Origin: Holophagales bacterium
Lineage (GTDB): Bacteria; Acidobacteriota; Thermoanaerobaculia; UBA5066
DNA length: 64,000 bases
Direction: 5' to 3'
Assembly: GCA_016714815.1 (NCBI GenBank)
Contig: JADKBZ010000002.1
Coordinates: 310,001-374,000, forward strand
The first letter of the stretch is position 1; each line of letters begins with the position of its first letter. The notes under the pieces were generated by a model, which saw nothing but the letters and a program-made list of their open reading frames with translations, was not told where the DNA came from and ran no database searches. The translations under genes were made by a program, and so were the position numbers. Positions 46,028 to 54,586 of the stretch are shown piece by piece.

Positions 46028-47284
46028 ATGAGACGCACCGCTTCGCTCGCCGCCGCTCTCCTTCTCGCCCTCTCCGCCCTTCCCCTCCGCGCCGAGAACG
46101 CCGCCCTCGACCTTCCGCTCGGCGACCCCGCCCGGCGGGAGAAGACGCTCGCCCCCGCCCTCGACGTCATCCTCGACGCCCGGACGGCCTCGGCGCTGTC
46201 GCCGGCGGAGGTCGCGCAGAAGCTCTCGAAGGCCAGGCTCGTCTTCCTCGGCGAGAGCCACACGAGCACCGAGTTCCACCGCGTCCAGCTGCAGGTCATC
46301 CGCGAGCTGCAGCGGTCCGGGAGGAAGGTCCTCGTCGGCCTCGAGATGTACCCGGTGGCCGAGCAGCCGGCGCTCGACCTCTGGAACGGCGGGACGCTCT
46401 CCGAGCAGGAGTTCGTCGACAAGTCCCGCTGGTACCGGAACTGGGGATACCACTGGAACTACTACCGCGACATCTTCCTCTTCTGCCGCGACGCCAAGGT
46501 CCCCCTCTACGGCGTGAACGTCCCGCGCGAGCTCGTCTCCGACGTCCGCAAGAAGGGCTTCGAGGGGCTGACGGCCGAGCAGAAGGCGCTCCTTCCGCCG
46601 AAGATCGACTCCGAGAACGCCGACCACCGGCGCCTCTTCAAGGCGTTCTTCGAGGAAGAGGACTCGATGCACCCGGCCTCGATGCCCGAGGCGATGTGGG
46701 ACGGGATGTTCCGCGCGCAGTGCACGTGGGACGCGGCGATGGCCTGGAACGCGGTCGCCCCGCTGAAGAAGCTGAACGACCCGAACGCCGTCATGGTCGT
46801 TCTCATCGGCTCGGGCCACGTCGCCTACGGGCTCGGCGCCCAGAGGCAGGCCGCGACCTGGTTCGACGGCGCGGCCGCGTCCGTCATCCCGATCCCGGTC
46901 CTCGACGACAAGGACCGCCCGGCGAAGGTCCGCGCCTCCTACGCGGACTTCGTCTGGGGCGTCGCGAAGGAGACCGATCCGGTCTACCCGACCCTCGGCT
47001 TCTCGACGCGCGACCCGAAGGACGGCTCCGAGGGCTGGCCGGTCATCAACGTCGAGACGGACTCCGTCGCCCAGGCCGCGGGGCTCAAGGTGGGAGACCT
47101 CCTCCTCTCGATGGACGGGACCTCGCTGAAGGAGAAGGGGACGATGAGCCGGCTCATGGCCGACAAGCGCTGGTCCGACATCGCGACCCTCGAGGTGAAG
47201 CGGGGCGAGGAGAAGGTGAAGCTCGTCGTGAAGCTGGCGCGAAGGCTCGCCGAGGCGCCGAAGGCCGGAGACGAGAAGAAGTGA
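46028..47284 (+). CDS. ChaN-like haem/iron-associated protein with C-terminal PDZ domain
   Basis: A 418-residue secreted protein. A signal peptide (RTASLAAALLLALSALPLRA) precedes a ChaN/Tiki-superfamily domain: LVFLGESHTSTEFHRVQLQV, VLVGLEMYPVAEQPALDLW and VVLIGSGHVAYGLGAQ. These hold the conserved Glu-Ser-His and Gly-His that in ChaN bind haem and in Tiki-like relatives form a metalloprotease site. From about residue 330 there is a PDZ domain (PVINVETDSVAQAAGLKVGD, LLLSMDG). It is translationally coupled to the following peptidase gene (GTG inside its stop), which also ends in a PDZ domain, suggesting a shared periplasmic proteolytic function. Confidence 0.8.
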   Translation: MRRTASLAAALLLALSALPLRAENAALDLPLGDPARREKTLAPALDVILDARTASALSPAEVAQKLSKARLVFLGESHTSTEFHRVQLQVIRELQRSGRKVLVGLEMYPVAEQPALDLWNGGTLSEQEFVDKSRWYRNWGYHWNYYRDIFLFCRDAKVPLYGVNVPRELVSDVRKKGFEGLTAEQKALLPPKIDSENADHRRLFKAFFEEEDSMHPASMPEAMWDGMFRAQCTWDAAMAWNAVAPLKKLNDPNAVMVVLIGSGHVAYGLGAQRQAATWFDGAAASVIPIPVLDDKDRPAKVRASYADFVWGVAKETDPVYPTLGFSTRDPKDGSEGWPVINVETDSVAQAAGLKVGDLLLSMDGTSLKEKGTMSRLMADKRWSDIATLEVKRGEEKVKLVVKLARRLAEAPKAGDEKK

Positions 47285-50200
47285 CGATCGGCGTCCGCAG
47301 GCCTTCGTCCGGCGCGACGATCCGCGGCGCCGCGTTCGCCGTCGCGACGCTCCTGGCGGGGAGCGTCGCCACCGGGGCGCCGGCACCGCCTACGGCAGCG
47401 ACGCAGCCGGCCCCCGACCCGGCGATTTTGGCGGCCACCGACCGAGCGACGCAGGTGGCGACGCCCCGATCCGTCGCCTACGACCTGGAGGTCTCCCTCG
47501 CGCCCGCGACGAGCTTTCTCGAGGTCACGGCTTCCATCACCCTTCCCGCCGGCACGAAACCGGACTTCCTCCTGAACGGGGCGCTGAAGATCGTGCGCGC
47601 CGATCCTCCCGTCGCCGAGGTCGAGCTCGGGGACGTGGCGGCGTTCTTCGGCAACAACGGCGCGGCCGCCGACCCTTCCCGGCGTGTCCCGCTCCGGCGA
47701 TACCGGGCGAAGGGCTCGCCGGTGGCGCTCGCCCTCACGTTCGAGGGGGTCGTGAAGAACGACCTGACGGCCCCGAAGGAGCAGTACCAGCGCGGCTTCC
47801 GCGAAACGCCCGGGACGATCGGCCCCGAGGGGGTCTACCTCGCGGGGAGCACGTTCTGGCTCCCGACGTTCGGCGAGGAGCTCGTGAGCTTCCGGATGTC
47901 GGCGAAGGCGCCCGAGGGCTGGCAGGTCGTTTCCCAGGGCGACGGAACGGCGCGCGACGAAAAGGGCGCGGCGCGCTGGGACTCGAAGGGCTCCGTCGAC
48001 GAGGTCTACCTCGTGGGCGGGCCGCTCCAGGTCTACCGGGACCGGGCGGGCGACGTGGAGACGCTCGCCTTCCTCCGCGGGAAGGACGACGCGCTCGCCG
48101 CGAAGTACCTCGCCGCGACCGCCCAGTACCTGGAGATGTATCGCGGGCTGATCGGCCCGTACCCGTACGGGAAGTTCGCGCTCGTCGAGAACTTCTGGGA
48201 GACGGGCTTCGGCATGGCGTCGTTCACCCTCCTCGGGTCCGAGGTGATCCGCCTCCCGTTCATCCTGACGTCGTCCTATCCGCACGAGATCCTGCACAAC
48301 TGGTGGGGGAACTCCGTCTTCGTCGACTACGCGAAGGGGAACTGGTGCGAGGGGCTGACGGCCTATCTCGCCGACCACCTCATTCAGGAGCAGCGCGGCA
48401 AGGGCGAGGAGTACCGCCGCGGGACGCTGCAGAAATACCTGAGCTACGTCCGCGACGGGCGCGACTTTCCCCTCACCGAGTTCCGCGGGCGCGAGAGCGC
48501 CGCGACCGAGGCGATCGGCTACGGGAAGTCGCTCATGGGCTTCCACATGGTCCGCCGCGCCCTCGGCGACGCGACCTTCCGCAAGGTCCTCGCCCGCTTC
48601 TACACCGACTTCCGCGGCCGCCGCGCGACCTTCGACGATTTCCGGAGGACGGCCGAAGCCGTCGCCGGCAGGAAGCTGGAAGGGCTCTTCGACCCGTGGG
48701 TGACGCGCGCCGGCGCCGCCGAGCTCGCTCTCGGCCCGGCGACGGTCGAGCGGGACGGGGAAAAGTGGAAGGTGACGGGGACGGTTCGACAGCGACAGAA
48801 GGACGCGCCGTTCGCGCTCGAGGTCCCGCTCGCCGTCGTGACGGAAAAGGGGGCCGTGCGCCAGACCGTGACGCTCGAGGGACGCGAGGCGCCGTTCGAG
48901 ATCCGGACCGATTCCGAGCCGCTCGGCCTCGCCGCCGACCCGCAGTTCGACCTCTTCCGCAAGCTCGACCCGCGGGAGATCCCGCCGTCGATCGGACAGC
49001 TCTTCGGGGAGTCGAAGCTCCTCGTCGTCCTCCCCGCGGGCCTCGCCGCGGAAGACGACGCGACGTGGCGCGCGCTCATGAAGGGGTGGGAGACGCCGAC
49101 CCTCGCCTTCGAGGTCCGGACCGACGCGGAGGTGAAAGAGCTCCCGGCGGACCGCGGCGTCTGGCTCGTCGGAAAGGGGAACCGCTTCGCGGAGCTCTTC
49201 TCGAAGCAGGACGGGCTGGTCTTCGGCGCAACCGACGTCACCGCCCTCGGCGAGAAGGTGACGCTCGGCGGGCACACGTTCGTCTTCGTCGCGCGCCACC
49301 CGGGGAACGCCGCGAAGGCCGTCGGCTGGATCCTCGGCGAGCCGCTCGCCGCCCTCCCGGGCCTCGGCCGCAAGCTCCCCCACTACGGCAAGTACTCCTA
49401 CCTCGGCTTCGAGGGAGCCGAGCCGGTGAACGTCCTGAAGGGACAGTGGCTGGAGAGCGACTCGCCGCTGCGCGCCGACCTGCGCCCCGCGGACCGTCGC
49501 TGGGCGCCGCTTCCGCCGCTCGCGCCGGAAACGCGCCGCGCCCTCGCCGAGCTCCCGCCCGCGTTCTCGCAGGCGCGCCTCGCCGCTCACGTGAAGACGC
49601 TCGCCGCCCCCGGGCTCGAAGGCCGGGGCCTCGGGACCGCCGGCGAGAGGGCGGCCGCGGAGTACGTCGCCGCAGAGATGAAGGCGGCGGGCCTTTCGCC
49701 GGCGGGCGACGAGGGCGGGTTCCTCCAGCGCTTCCGCGTCGAGCGGACGGCCGCCGGCAGCCCGGCCGATGTCGTCAACGTCGCCGGGATCCTCGCCGGG
49801 ACGGACCCGGCCCGGAAGGACCAGCCCGTCGTCGTCGTGGCGCACTACGACCACCTCGGCCGCGGATGGCCCGACGCGCGGAGGGGCTTCGAAGGTCAGG
49901 TCCATCCCGGCGCGGACGACAACGCGAGCGGCGTGGCGGTTCTCCTCGAGCTCGCTCGCGCGCTCAAGGACGAGAAGCCGAAGAGGCCGATCGTCTTCCT
50001 GGCGGTGACGGGCGAGGAGGCGGGGCGCCTCGGCTCGAAGCGCTGGGTCGCCGGCCCCTCCGCGCACCTCGCCGCGAAGACGTTCGCCGCCGTGAACCTC
50101 GACACCGTCGGTCGCCTCGGCGCCGGCAAGCTCCAGGTCCTCGGGACCGGGACGGCCGGCGAGTGGATCCACGCGGTCCGCGGCGCGACCTGGGTGACGG

Positions 50201-50781
50201 GCGTCGAGACGAAGGTGGTGGCGGAGACGCTCGAGTCGTCGGATCACCTCAGCTTCGTCGAGGCGGGGATCCCGGCGGTCCAGCTCTTCACGGGCCCCCA
50301 CCTCGACTATCACCGCCCTTCCGACACGGCGGAGAAGGTCGACGTGCCGGGCCTCACGAAGGTCGCCGCCGTCGCCAGGGAGCTCGTGTCGTGGCTCGCC
50401 GGTCGCACGGAGCCGCTCACGGTATCGATCGCGCCGGTGGCCGCCGGGACGGCGCCGCCGGCCGGCGCCGCCGCGGGAGGCGGGCCGCCGACCGCGGCAG
50501 GTGCCGCCCCGCCAGGCCGGCGCGTCAGCTTCGGAACCATTCCCGACTTCGGATTCGAGGGTCCCGGCGTGAAGGTCGAAGGGGTGGTGCCCGGTTCGCC
50601 CGCGGAAAAGGCGGGGGTGAAGCCGGCCGACGTCGTCCTGAAGCTCGACGGCAAGGACGTCGCGAGCCTCAGGGACTTCTCCGAGAAGCTGAAGGGAATG
50701 ACCTCCGGTCAGGTCGTCAAGGCGACTCTCCGCCGCGACGGCAAGGACCTCGACGTGCTGGTGACGCTCGTCGAAAGGTGA
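47281..50781 (+). CDS. Secreted M1 aminopeptidase/M28 peptidase/PDZ fusion protein
   Basis: A 1166-residue protein from a GTG overlapping the previous stop. An Ala-rich leader precedes an M1-family (gluzincin) domain: WETGFGMASFTLLG takes the place of the exopeptidase loop, and zinc ligands are His335 and His339 in HEILH and Glu357 in NWCEGLTAY, the HEXXH-X18-E pattern. A second zinc peptidase domain (M28) spans about 767-1040, with VVVAHYDHLGRG, HPGADDNASG, TGEEAGRLGSK, NLDTVGRL and DYHRPSD. A Pro/Ala/Gly linker leads to a PDZ domain (about 1075-1166; VVPGSPAEKAGVKPADVVLK). Both peptidase sites look complete. It probably degrades peptides in the periplasm or outside the cell. Confidence 0.88.
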   Translation: MTIGVRRPSSGATIRGAAFAVATLLAGSVATGAPAPPTAATQPAPDPAILAATDRATQVATPRSVAYDLEVSLAPATSFLEVTASITLPAGTKPDFLLNGALKIVRADPPVAEVELGDVAAFFGNNGAAADPSRRVPLRRYRAKGSPVALALTFEGVVKNDLTAPKEQYQRGFRETPGTIGPEGVYLAGSTFWLPTFGEELVSFRMSAKAPEGWQVVSQGDGTARDEKGAARWDSKGSVDEVYLVGGPLQVYRDRAGDVETLAFLRGKDDALAAKYLAATAQYLEMYRGLIGPYPYGKFALVENFWETGFGMASFTLLGSEVIRLPFILTSSYPHEILHNWWGNSVFVDYAKGNWCEGLTAYLADHLIQEQRGKGEEYRRGTLQKYLSYVRDGRDFPLTEFRGRESAATEAIGYGKSLMGFHMVRRALGDATFRKVLARFYTDFRGRRATFDDFRRTAEAVAGRKLEGLFDPWVTRAGAAELALGPATVERDGEKWKVTGTVRQRQKDAPFALEVPLAVVTEKGAVRQTVTLEGREAPFEIRTDSEPLGLAADPQFDLFRKLDPREIPPSIGQLFGESKLLVVLPAGLAAEDDATWRALMKGWETPTLAFEVRTDAEVKELPADRGVWLVGKGNRFAELFSKQDGLVFGATDVTALGEKVTLGGHTFVFVARHPGNAAKAVGWILGEPLAALPGLGRKLPHYGKYSYLGFEGAEPVNVLKGQWLESDSPLRADLRPADRRWAPLPPLAPETRRALAELPPAFSQARLAAHVKTLAAPGLEGRGLGTAGERAAAEYVAAEMKAAGLSPAGDEGGFLQRFRVERTAAGSPADVVNVAGILAGTDPARKDQPVVVVAHYDHLGRGWPDARRGFEGQVHPGADDNASGVAVLLELARALKDEKPKRPIVFLAVTGEEAGRLGSKRWVAGPSAHLAAKTFAAVNLDTVGRLGAGKLQVLGTGTAGEWIHAVRGATWVTGVETKVVAETLESSDHLSFVEAGIPAVQLFTGPHLDYHRPSDTAEKVDVPGLTKVAAVARELVSWLAGRTEPLTVSIAPVAAGTAPPAGAAAGGGPPTAAGAAPPGRRVSFGTIPDFGFEGPGVKVEGVVPGSPAEKAGVKPADVVLKLDGKDVASLRDFSEKLKGMTSGQVVKATLRRDGKDLDVLVTLVER

Positions 50782-50785
50782 TCCG

Positions 50786-50813
50786 GCGGGCGGCGGCGAA
50801 CGCCGCCGCCCGC
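50786..50813. terminator. Strong GC hairpin after the peptidase gene
   Basis: GCGGGCGGCGGCG-AA-CGCCGCCGCCCGC, a perfect 13-bp stem 4 bases after the stop codon. No T run follows, so it may act as an RNA 3' end stabiliser or Rho-assisted terminator rather than a classical one. Confidence 0.5.
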
Positions 50814-50821
50814 ACCCGGCC

Positions 50822-50851
50822 TTGACCCTTTCGCCACGCGCGTGCTGTATT
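50822..50851 (+). promoter_or_regulatory. Candidate sigma-70 promoter of the MscS gene
   Basis: TTGACC at 50822-50827 and TGTATT at 50846-50851 are separated by 18 bases. The start codon chosen for the next gene lies 6 bases after the -10 box, so the mRNA would be leaderless or nearly so. Confidence 0.5.
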
Positions 50852-50857
50852 GCGCCC

Positions 50858-52480
50858 GTGCGACTTCGCCGCGCGCTCCTCTTCGTCTCACTTTCCGCCC
50901 TCTTCGTCTCCGTTCCGGCCGCCGGCCAGCTCCCCGGACTCCCGAAGGGTTTCGCGGCGTCCCCCACGCCCGCCCCGGCGCTGGACCCGGTCGCGGAGGC
51001 CGCCCCCGACTCCCCCCGCTCGACGGTCGCCGAGTTCCTCGGCCTGACACGCGCGGGGCACTACGCGGAGGCGGCCCGGTTTCTCGACGTCCCCACTGGC
51101 CTTTCCGGCCGCGGCCCCGAGCTCGCGCGGCAGCTCCGGCTCGTCCTCGACGCCGGGCTCTGGATCGACGTCGCGAAGGTCTCCCCCTTCCTGACCGGTC
51201 AGCTCGAGGACGGCCTGCCCCCGGAGCTCGACGAGGTCGGCACGATCACTGGGGCCACCGGAAAGCCCGAGCCGGTCCGCCTGATTCGCAAGGACCGGGC
51301 GGAGAGCCCTTCCTGGGTCTTCTCGAGATCCACCGTGGCGCACGTCCCGGCCTGGTACGCCGCGCTCGACAACCGCAAGCTCCTCGACCACATCCCGGCG
51401 CCCCTCCTCCGGCCCGGCCCGCAGCAGCTCCTCCTCTGGCAGTGGCTGGCCGTCCTCGCCCTGCTCGTCCCTGCCTGGTGGGGAGGGAAGGCCTTCGGCT
51501 GGGCCTCGCGGAAGGTCCTCCTCCGGCTCGCGCGGCGAACGGCGACCCTGTGGGACGAGGCGCTCCTCCTCCGGATGCGCGGGCCGTTCACGCTCGGCGG
51601 AACCCTCGTCCTCCTCCGCGCCGGCCTCCCCTTCCTCGGGCTCTACGCCCCGGCCGAGGCGTTCGCCATCCAGGTCCTTCAGGCAGGGGCCATCGTCGCG
51701 TTCTTCTGGGCCACGATGCGAGCGATTACCGTGGCGGGCGACGTCCTCGGCGAGGAGCCCTGGGCGACTGCGAACCCGGGCGCCCGGGCATTCCTCCACT
51801 TCTCCGTCCGCTTCGGGCGGATCTTCGTCATCTGCATGGGCTTCCTCGCGGCCCTCGCCGCGCTCGGGATCCCGGTCAACAGCGTCCTCGCCGGCCTCGG
51901 CATCGGCGGCATCGCGATCGCCTTCGCCGCGCAGAAGACGGTCGAGAACTTCTTCGGCGCCATCTCCATCGGCGTCGACCAGCCTCTCCGCGTCGGGGAC
52001 TACGTTCGCGTCAGCGGCGTCGAGGGAACGGTCGAGAAGATCGGCCTCCGTTCGACGCGGATCCGGACCCTCGACCGGACGCTCGTGACGATCCCGAACG
52101 GAAAGCTCGCCGACATGCAGATCGAGACGTTCGCCGAGCGCGACCGGATCCGGCTCGCGGCGACGGTCAGCCTCGCCTACGGGACGACGGCCGCCCAGAT
52201 GCGGGAGGTCGTCGCGGGGATCGAGGCGCTCCTCAGGGCCCACCCGAAGATCTGGCCCGAAACCGTCGTCGTCCGCTTCCTCGGCTTCGCCGAGTCGTCG
52301 CTGAACATCGAGCTGATGGCCTGGTTCCAGACGACCGACGTCGGCGAGTTCCGCGACATCCGCCAGGAGATCCTCCTCGGGATGATGGAGGTCGTGGAGA
52401 ACGCCGGGACGACCTTCGCCTTCCCGACCCGGACCATCCACCTCGTCTCGGGCGACGCAGACGCGGCGCCGGTCCGCTAA
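50858..52480 (+). CDS. MscS-family mechanosensitive ion channel
   Basis: From the GTG at 50858 this is a 540-residue protein with a signal peptide (RALLFVSLSALFVSVPAAGQ) and a periplasmic domain of about 150 residues. Several membrane helices follow (for example WLAVLALLVPAWWGG and FAIQVLQAGAIVAFFWATM). The pore-lining TM3 and beta domain are characteristic: NSVLAGLGIGGIAIAFAAQK, then TVENFFGAISIGVDQPLRVGDYV. The segment VEGTVEKIGLRSTRIRTLD and IPNGKLADMQIETF complete the MscS core. It should act as an osmotic release valve in the inner membrane. A TTG start at 50822 is possible but would coincide with the -35 box, so I prefer the later GTG. Confidence 0.88.
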   Translation: MRLRRALLFVSLSALFVSVPAAGQLPGLPKGFAASPTPAPALDPVAEAAPDSPRSTVAEFLGLTRAGHYAEAARFLDVPTGLSGRGPELARQLRLVLDAGLWIDVAKVSPFLTGQLEDGLPPELDEVGTITGATGKPEPVRLIRKDRAESPSWVFSRSTVAHVPAWYAALDNRKLLDHIPAPLLRPGPQQLLLWQWLAVLALLVPAWWGGKAFGWASRKVLLRLARRTATLWDEALLLRMRGPFTLGGTLVLLRAGLPFLGLYAPAEAFAIQVLQAGAIVAFFWATMRAITVAGDVLGEEPWATANPGARAFLHFSVRFGRIFVICMGFLAALAALGIPVNSVLAGLGIGGIAIAFAAQKTVENFFGAISIGVDQPLRVGDYVRVSGVEGTVEKIGLRSTRIRTLDRTLVTIPNGKLADMQIETFAERDRIRLAATVSLAYGTTAAQMREVVAGIEALLRAHPKIWPETVVVRFLGFAESSLNIELMAWFQTTDVGEFRDIRQEILLGMMEVVENAGTTFAFPTRTIHLVSGDADAAPVR

Positions 52481-52493
52481 ACTGCCAGCCCGC

Positions 52494-52733
52494 ATGACAC
52501 CTGCAACAGAGAAGATCCGTGCCGCCCTCCAGCCCTTCGCCCGAATCCCGATTCCCGACGACGTCGACGCCTCGCTCTTCGAGCTCGGCGTCCTCGACTC
52601 GTTCGGCCTGATGGACGCCGTGGCGGGCCTCGAAGAGGCGTTCGGCGTGAAGGTCCCCGACGCGGACCTGACTCCGCGCCGGTTCGAGACGCTCGCGAAG
52701 ATCGAAACCTACTTCACCTCGCGCGCCGCCTGA
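52494..52733 (+). CDS. Acyl carrier protein-like protein
   Basis: A 79-residue acidic helical protein with the phosphopantetheine attachment site in GVLDSFGLMDAV (Ser of DSFG) and the helix II/III segment LEEAFGVKVPDADL. It is a stand-alone carrier, not the usual FabF-linked AcpP: it starts 13 bases after the MscS gene and ends 5 bases before a KAS III homologue. The pair suggests a dedicated acyl-transfer or specialised condensation step rather than bulk fatty-acid synthesis. That use is inferred from adjacency. Confidence 0.8.
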   Translation: MTPATEKIRAALQPFARIPIPDDVDASLFELGVLDSFGLMDAVAGLEEAFGVKVPDADLTPRRFETLAKIETYFTSRAA

Positions 52734-52738
52734 CGACC

Positions 52739-53674
52739 TTGGCGCACCTCGCCGGCCTCGGACACGCCCTGCCCGACCGGATCGTCCCGTCGTCCGAGCT
52801 CGCGGCCCGGCTCGACGTGACCGAGGAGTGGATCCTCGCCGCGTGCGGCATCCGCGAAAGACGGTGGCTCTCCGACGGAGAGCCGGCCGCGGCGCTGGCC
52901 GAGAAGGCCGCGCTCGCCGCTCTCTCCCGGGCGGAGCTCACGCCCGGCCGGCTCGGAGCGATCGTCGTCGGGACGGGCAGCGCGCCGAGGGCCTTTCCGG
53001 GGATCTCGGCCGACCTTCAGAGGCGGCTCGGCGCGCCCGGCGCAGCGGCTTTCGACGTGCCGCTCGCGAGCGTGGGCGGCCTCTTCGCGCTCGCCCTCGC
53101 GGTCGACCTCTGCCCACGGACAGGACCGGTGCTGGCGGCGGGCGCCGAGGAGATGTCTCGGGTCCTCCTCCGCGCGCCCCTGGCGAAGGAGACGGCGATC
53201 CTCTTCGGCGACGGCGCCGCCGCGTGCATCGTCGCGCCGGGAGAGGGCCCGGTTTCCGTCGTCGACGTTCGGCTCGGGAGCGACGGAACGTTCGCCGGCG
53301 CGCTTTCGCTCGGCCACGACGGCCCCCTCGAGATGGAAGGCCGGACGGTGATCCTGCAGGCGAGCCGGAAGCTCCCGGCGGCGATCCGCTCCGTCCTCGA
53401 CCCGCAGGGGCTCTCGCCGGCCGACGTCGACCTCTTCGTCCTCCACCAGGCGAACCTGAACCTCCTGAAGGGGGTCGCCCGCTCGCTCGGCGTCGGGGAG
53501 GAGAAGCTCTTCGTGAACGTGGACCGCGTCGGGAACACCTCCGCGGCCTCCGTTCTCATCGCCCTCTCAGAAGCATCGGAGCAGGGCCTCCTGAAGCCGG
53601 GCTCGCGCGTCATTCTGGCCGCGTTCGGCGCGGGCTTCAGCTGGGGCGCGGCCCTGCTTCGAGTGGCGGGCTGA
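52739..53674 (+). CDS. KAS III (FabH)-like protein with Ser at the catalytic Cys position
   Basis: A 311-residue thiolase-fold protein from a TTG start. FabH-like segments include EEWILAACGIRERRW, VVGTGSAP and ILFGDGAAACIV. The active-site His is His236 in LHQANLNLL and Asn is Asn266 in NVDRVGNTSAAS, at the usual FabH spacing. The residue at the nucleophile position is Ser111 in DVPLASVGG instead of Cys. Ser-type KAS III relatives such as DpsC use a Ser-His pair for acyl transfer, so condensation of acetyl-CoA should not be assumed. The adjacent acyl carrier protein gene is the likely partner. An AGC-for-TGC base error cannot be excluded. Confidence 0.85.
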   Translation: MAHLAGLGHALPDRIVPSSELAARLDVTEEWILAACGIRERRWLSDGEPAAALAEKAALAALSRAELTPGRLGAIVVGTGSAPRAFPGISADLQRRLGAPGAAAFDVPLASVGGLFALALAVDLCPRTGPVLAAGAEEMSRVLLRAPLAKETAILFGDGAAACIVAPGEGPVSVVDVRLGSDGTFAGALSLGHDGPLEMEGRTVILQASRKLPAAIRSVLDPQGLSPADVDLFVLHQANLNLLKGVARSLGVGEEKLFVNVDRVGNTSAASVLIALSEASEQGLLKPGSRVILAAFGAGFSWGAALLRVAG

Positions 53675-53713
53675 CCGGCGGTTCGTCCCGGAACCTCTGC
53701 CCCGGGCGCAAGG

Positions 53714-54307
53714 TCAGTTCAGACGAGCGGAGATCCTCTCGGTGCCGAGCCTGCGGCTCACGCGACGGTAGGGTCCCCAGTGCTCCCGGTAGCCCTGGCT
53801 CCACATCCACGCCATCACCTCGATCGCCTGGGCAGGGTCGTTCGGGGACCACTCCTCGTCTCCCCAGATCAGCCCGAGCCTCCTCATCACGGCGACGTTG
53901 CGCCGGAAGGTGGAGCGCGTGAACTGGCCAATCCCGAAATACCGCCCGCAGGACGAGCGAACCGAAGCCGTGAACCGGCTCTCCTCCCAGAGGACGTGGT
54001 ACATGGTCACCGCGTCCTCGAGGACTTCGTGCCTCTCGCAGGCGGCGTAGACCATCGACCAGACCTCGGCCTCGAGCGGACCTTTCAGGTCAGGGGCCAG
54101 GCTTGGCCACCCGGTCGGCAACGTCGAGAAACCCGGGAGCATCGCGGGATTGAGAAAGGCCGGACCTCCGGCGCTCAGGCGACCGCCTCCGTCCGTCGGG
54201 ACTCCAAACGCGAGAACCGACACGAGCCCGGCACCTGCAATCCTGAGGGCACTCCCTCGTATTCGTCGGCCAGGGACCTCGAGGGGCTCTTCTTCACGTA
54301 GCTGCAT
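53714..54307 (-). CDS. Lytic transglycosylase-like (SLT) protein
   Basis: A 197-residue protein with an N-terminal hydrophobic segment (ALRIAGAGLVSVLAFGVP) and a lysozyme-like SLT domain. The putative catalytic Glu lies in VLWEESRFTASVRSS, followed by CGRYFGIGQFTRSTFRRN, equivalent to the family's G-(L/I)-(M/G)-Q motif. The chain is short and ends soon after VMAWMWSQGYREHWGPYRR. It would cleave the MurNAc-GlcNAc bond. It is a single gene, convergent with the KAS III gene. In the 280 bases between its start and the LexA gene I see no supportable gene. Confidence 0.75.
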   Translation of the reverse strand: MQLREEEPLEVPGRRIRGSALRIAGAGLVSVLAFGVPTDGGGRLSAGGPAFLNPAMLPGFSTLPTGWPSLAPDLKGPLEAEVWSMVYAACERHEVLEDAVTMYHVLWEESRFTASVRSSCGRYFGIGQFTRSTFRRNVAVMRRLGLIWGDEEWSPNDPAQAIEVMAWMWSQGYREHWGPYRRVSRRLGTERISARLN

Positions 54308-54586
54308 AAACCTCTATTCTCCAAGTGCTTTCCGTACTCCGGGGCGACCAGGACAACCTCGCGCCAAGTGTGGCTGACGGCGATCGACACCAACCGGATG
54401 CCCGGAATATGGGTGACGAATCCCGCAGCGTCAAGGAAGCAATATTCGCGCCCAGGGGGCACGAACTTACGCCCCACGTACGCTGTGCGGAATGGCTCGA
54501 ACCCGATTCGGGAAGGCGGGAAAGCGGCTCCGCGCGGGGAAACGACACCGCCCGGCCTGGATTGGCGTAGACGAGCCCGGGGCCGG

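Noticed and set aside
54175..54477. A 100-codon frame on the minus strand between the transglycosylase and lexA
   Set aside because: It overlaps the start of the transglycosylase gene, has no clear ribosome-binding site and shows no recognisable domain.
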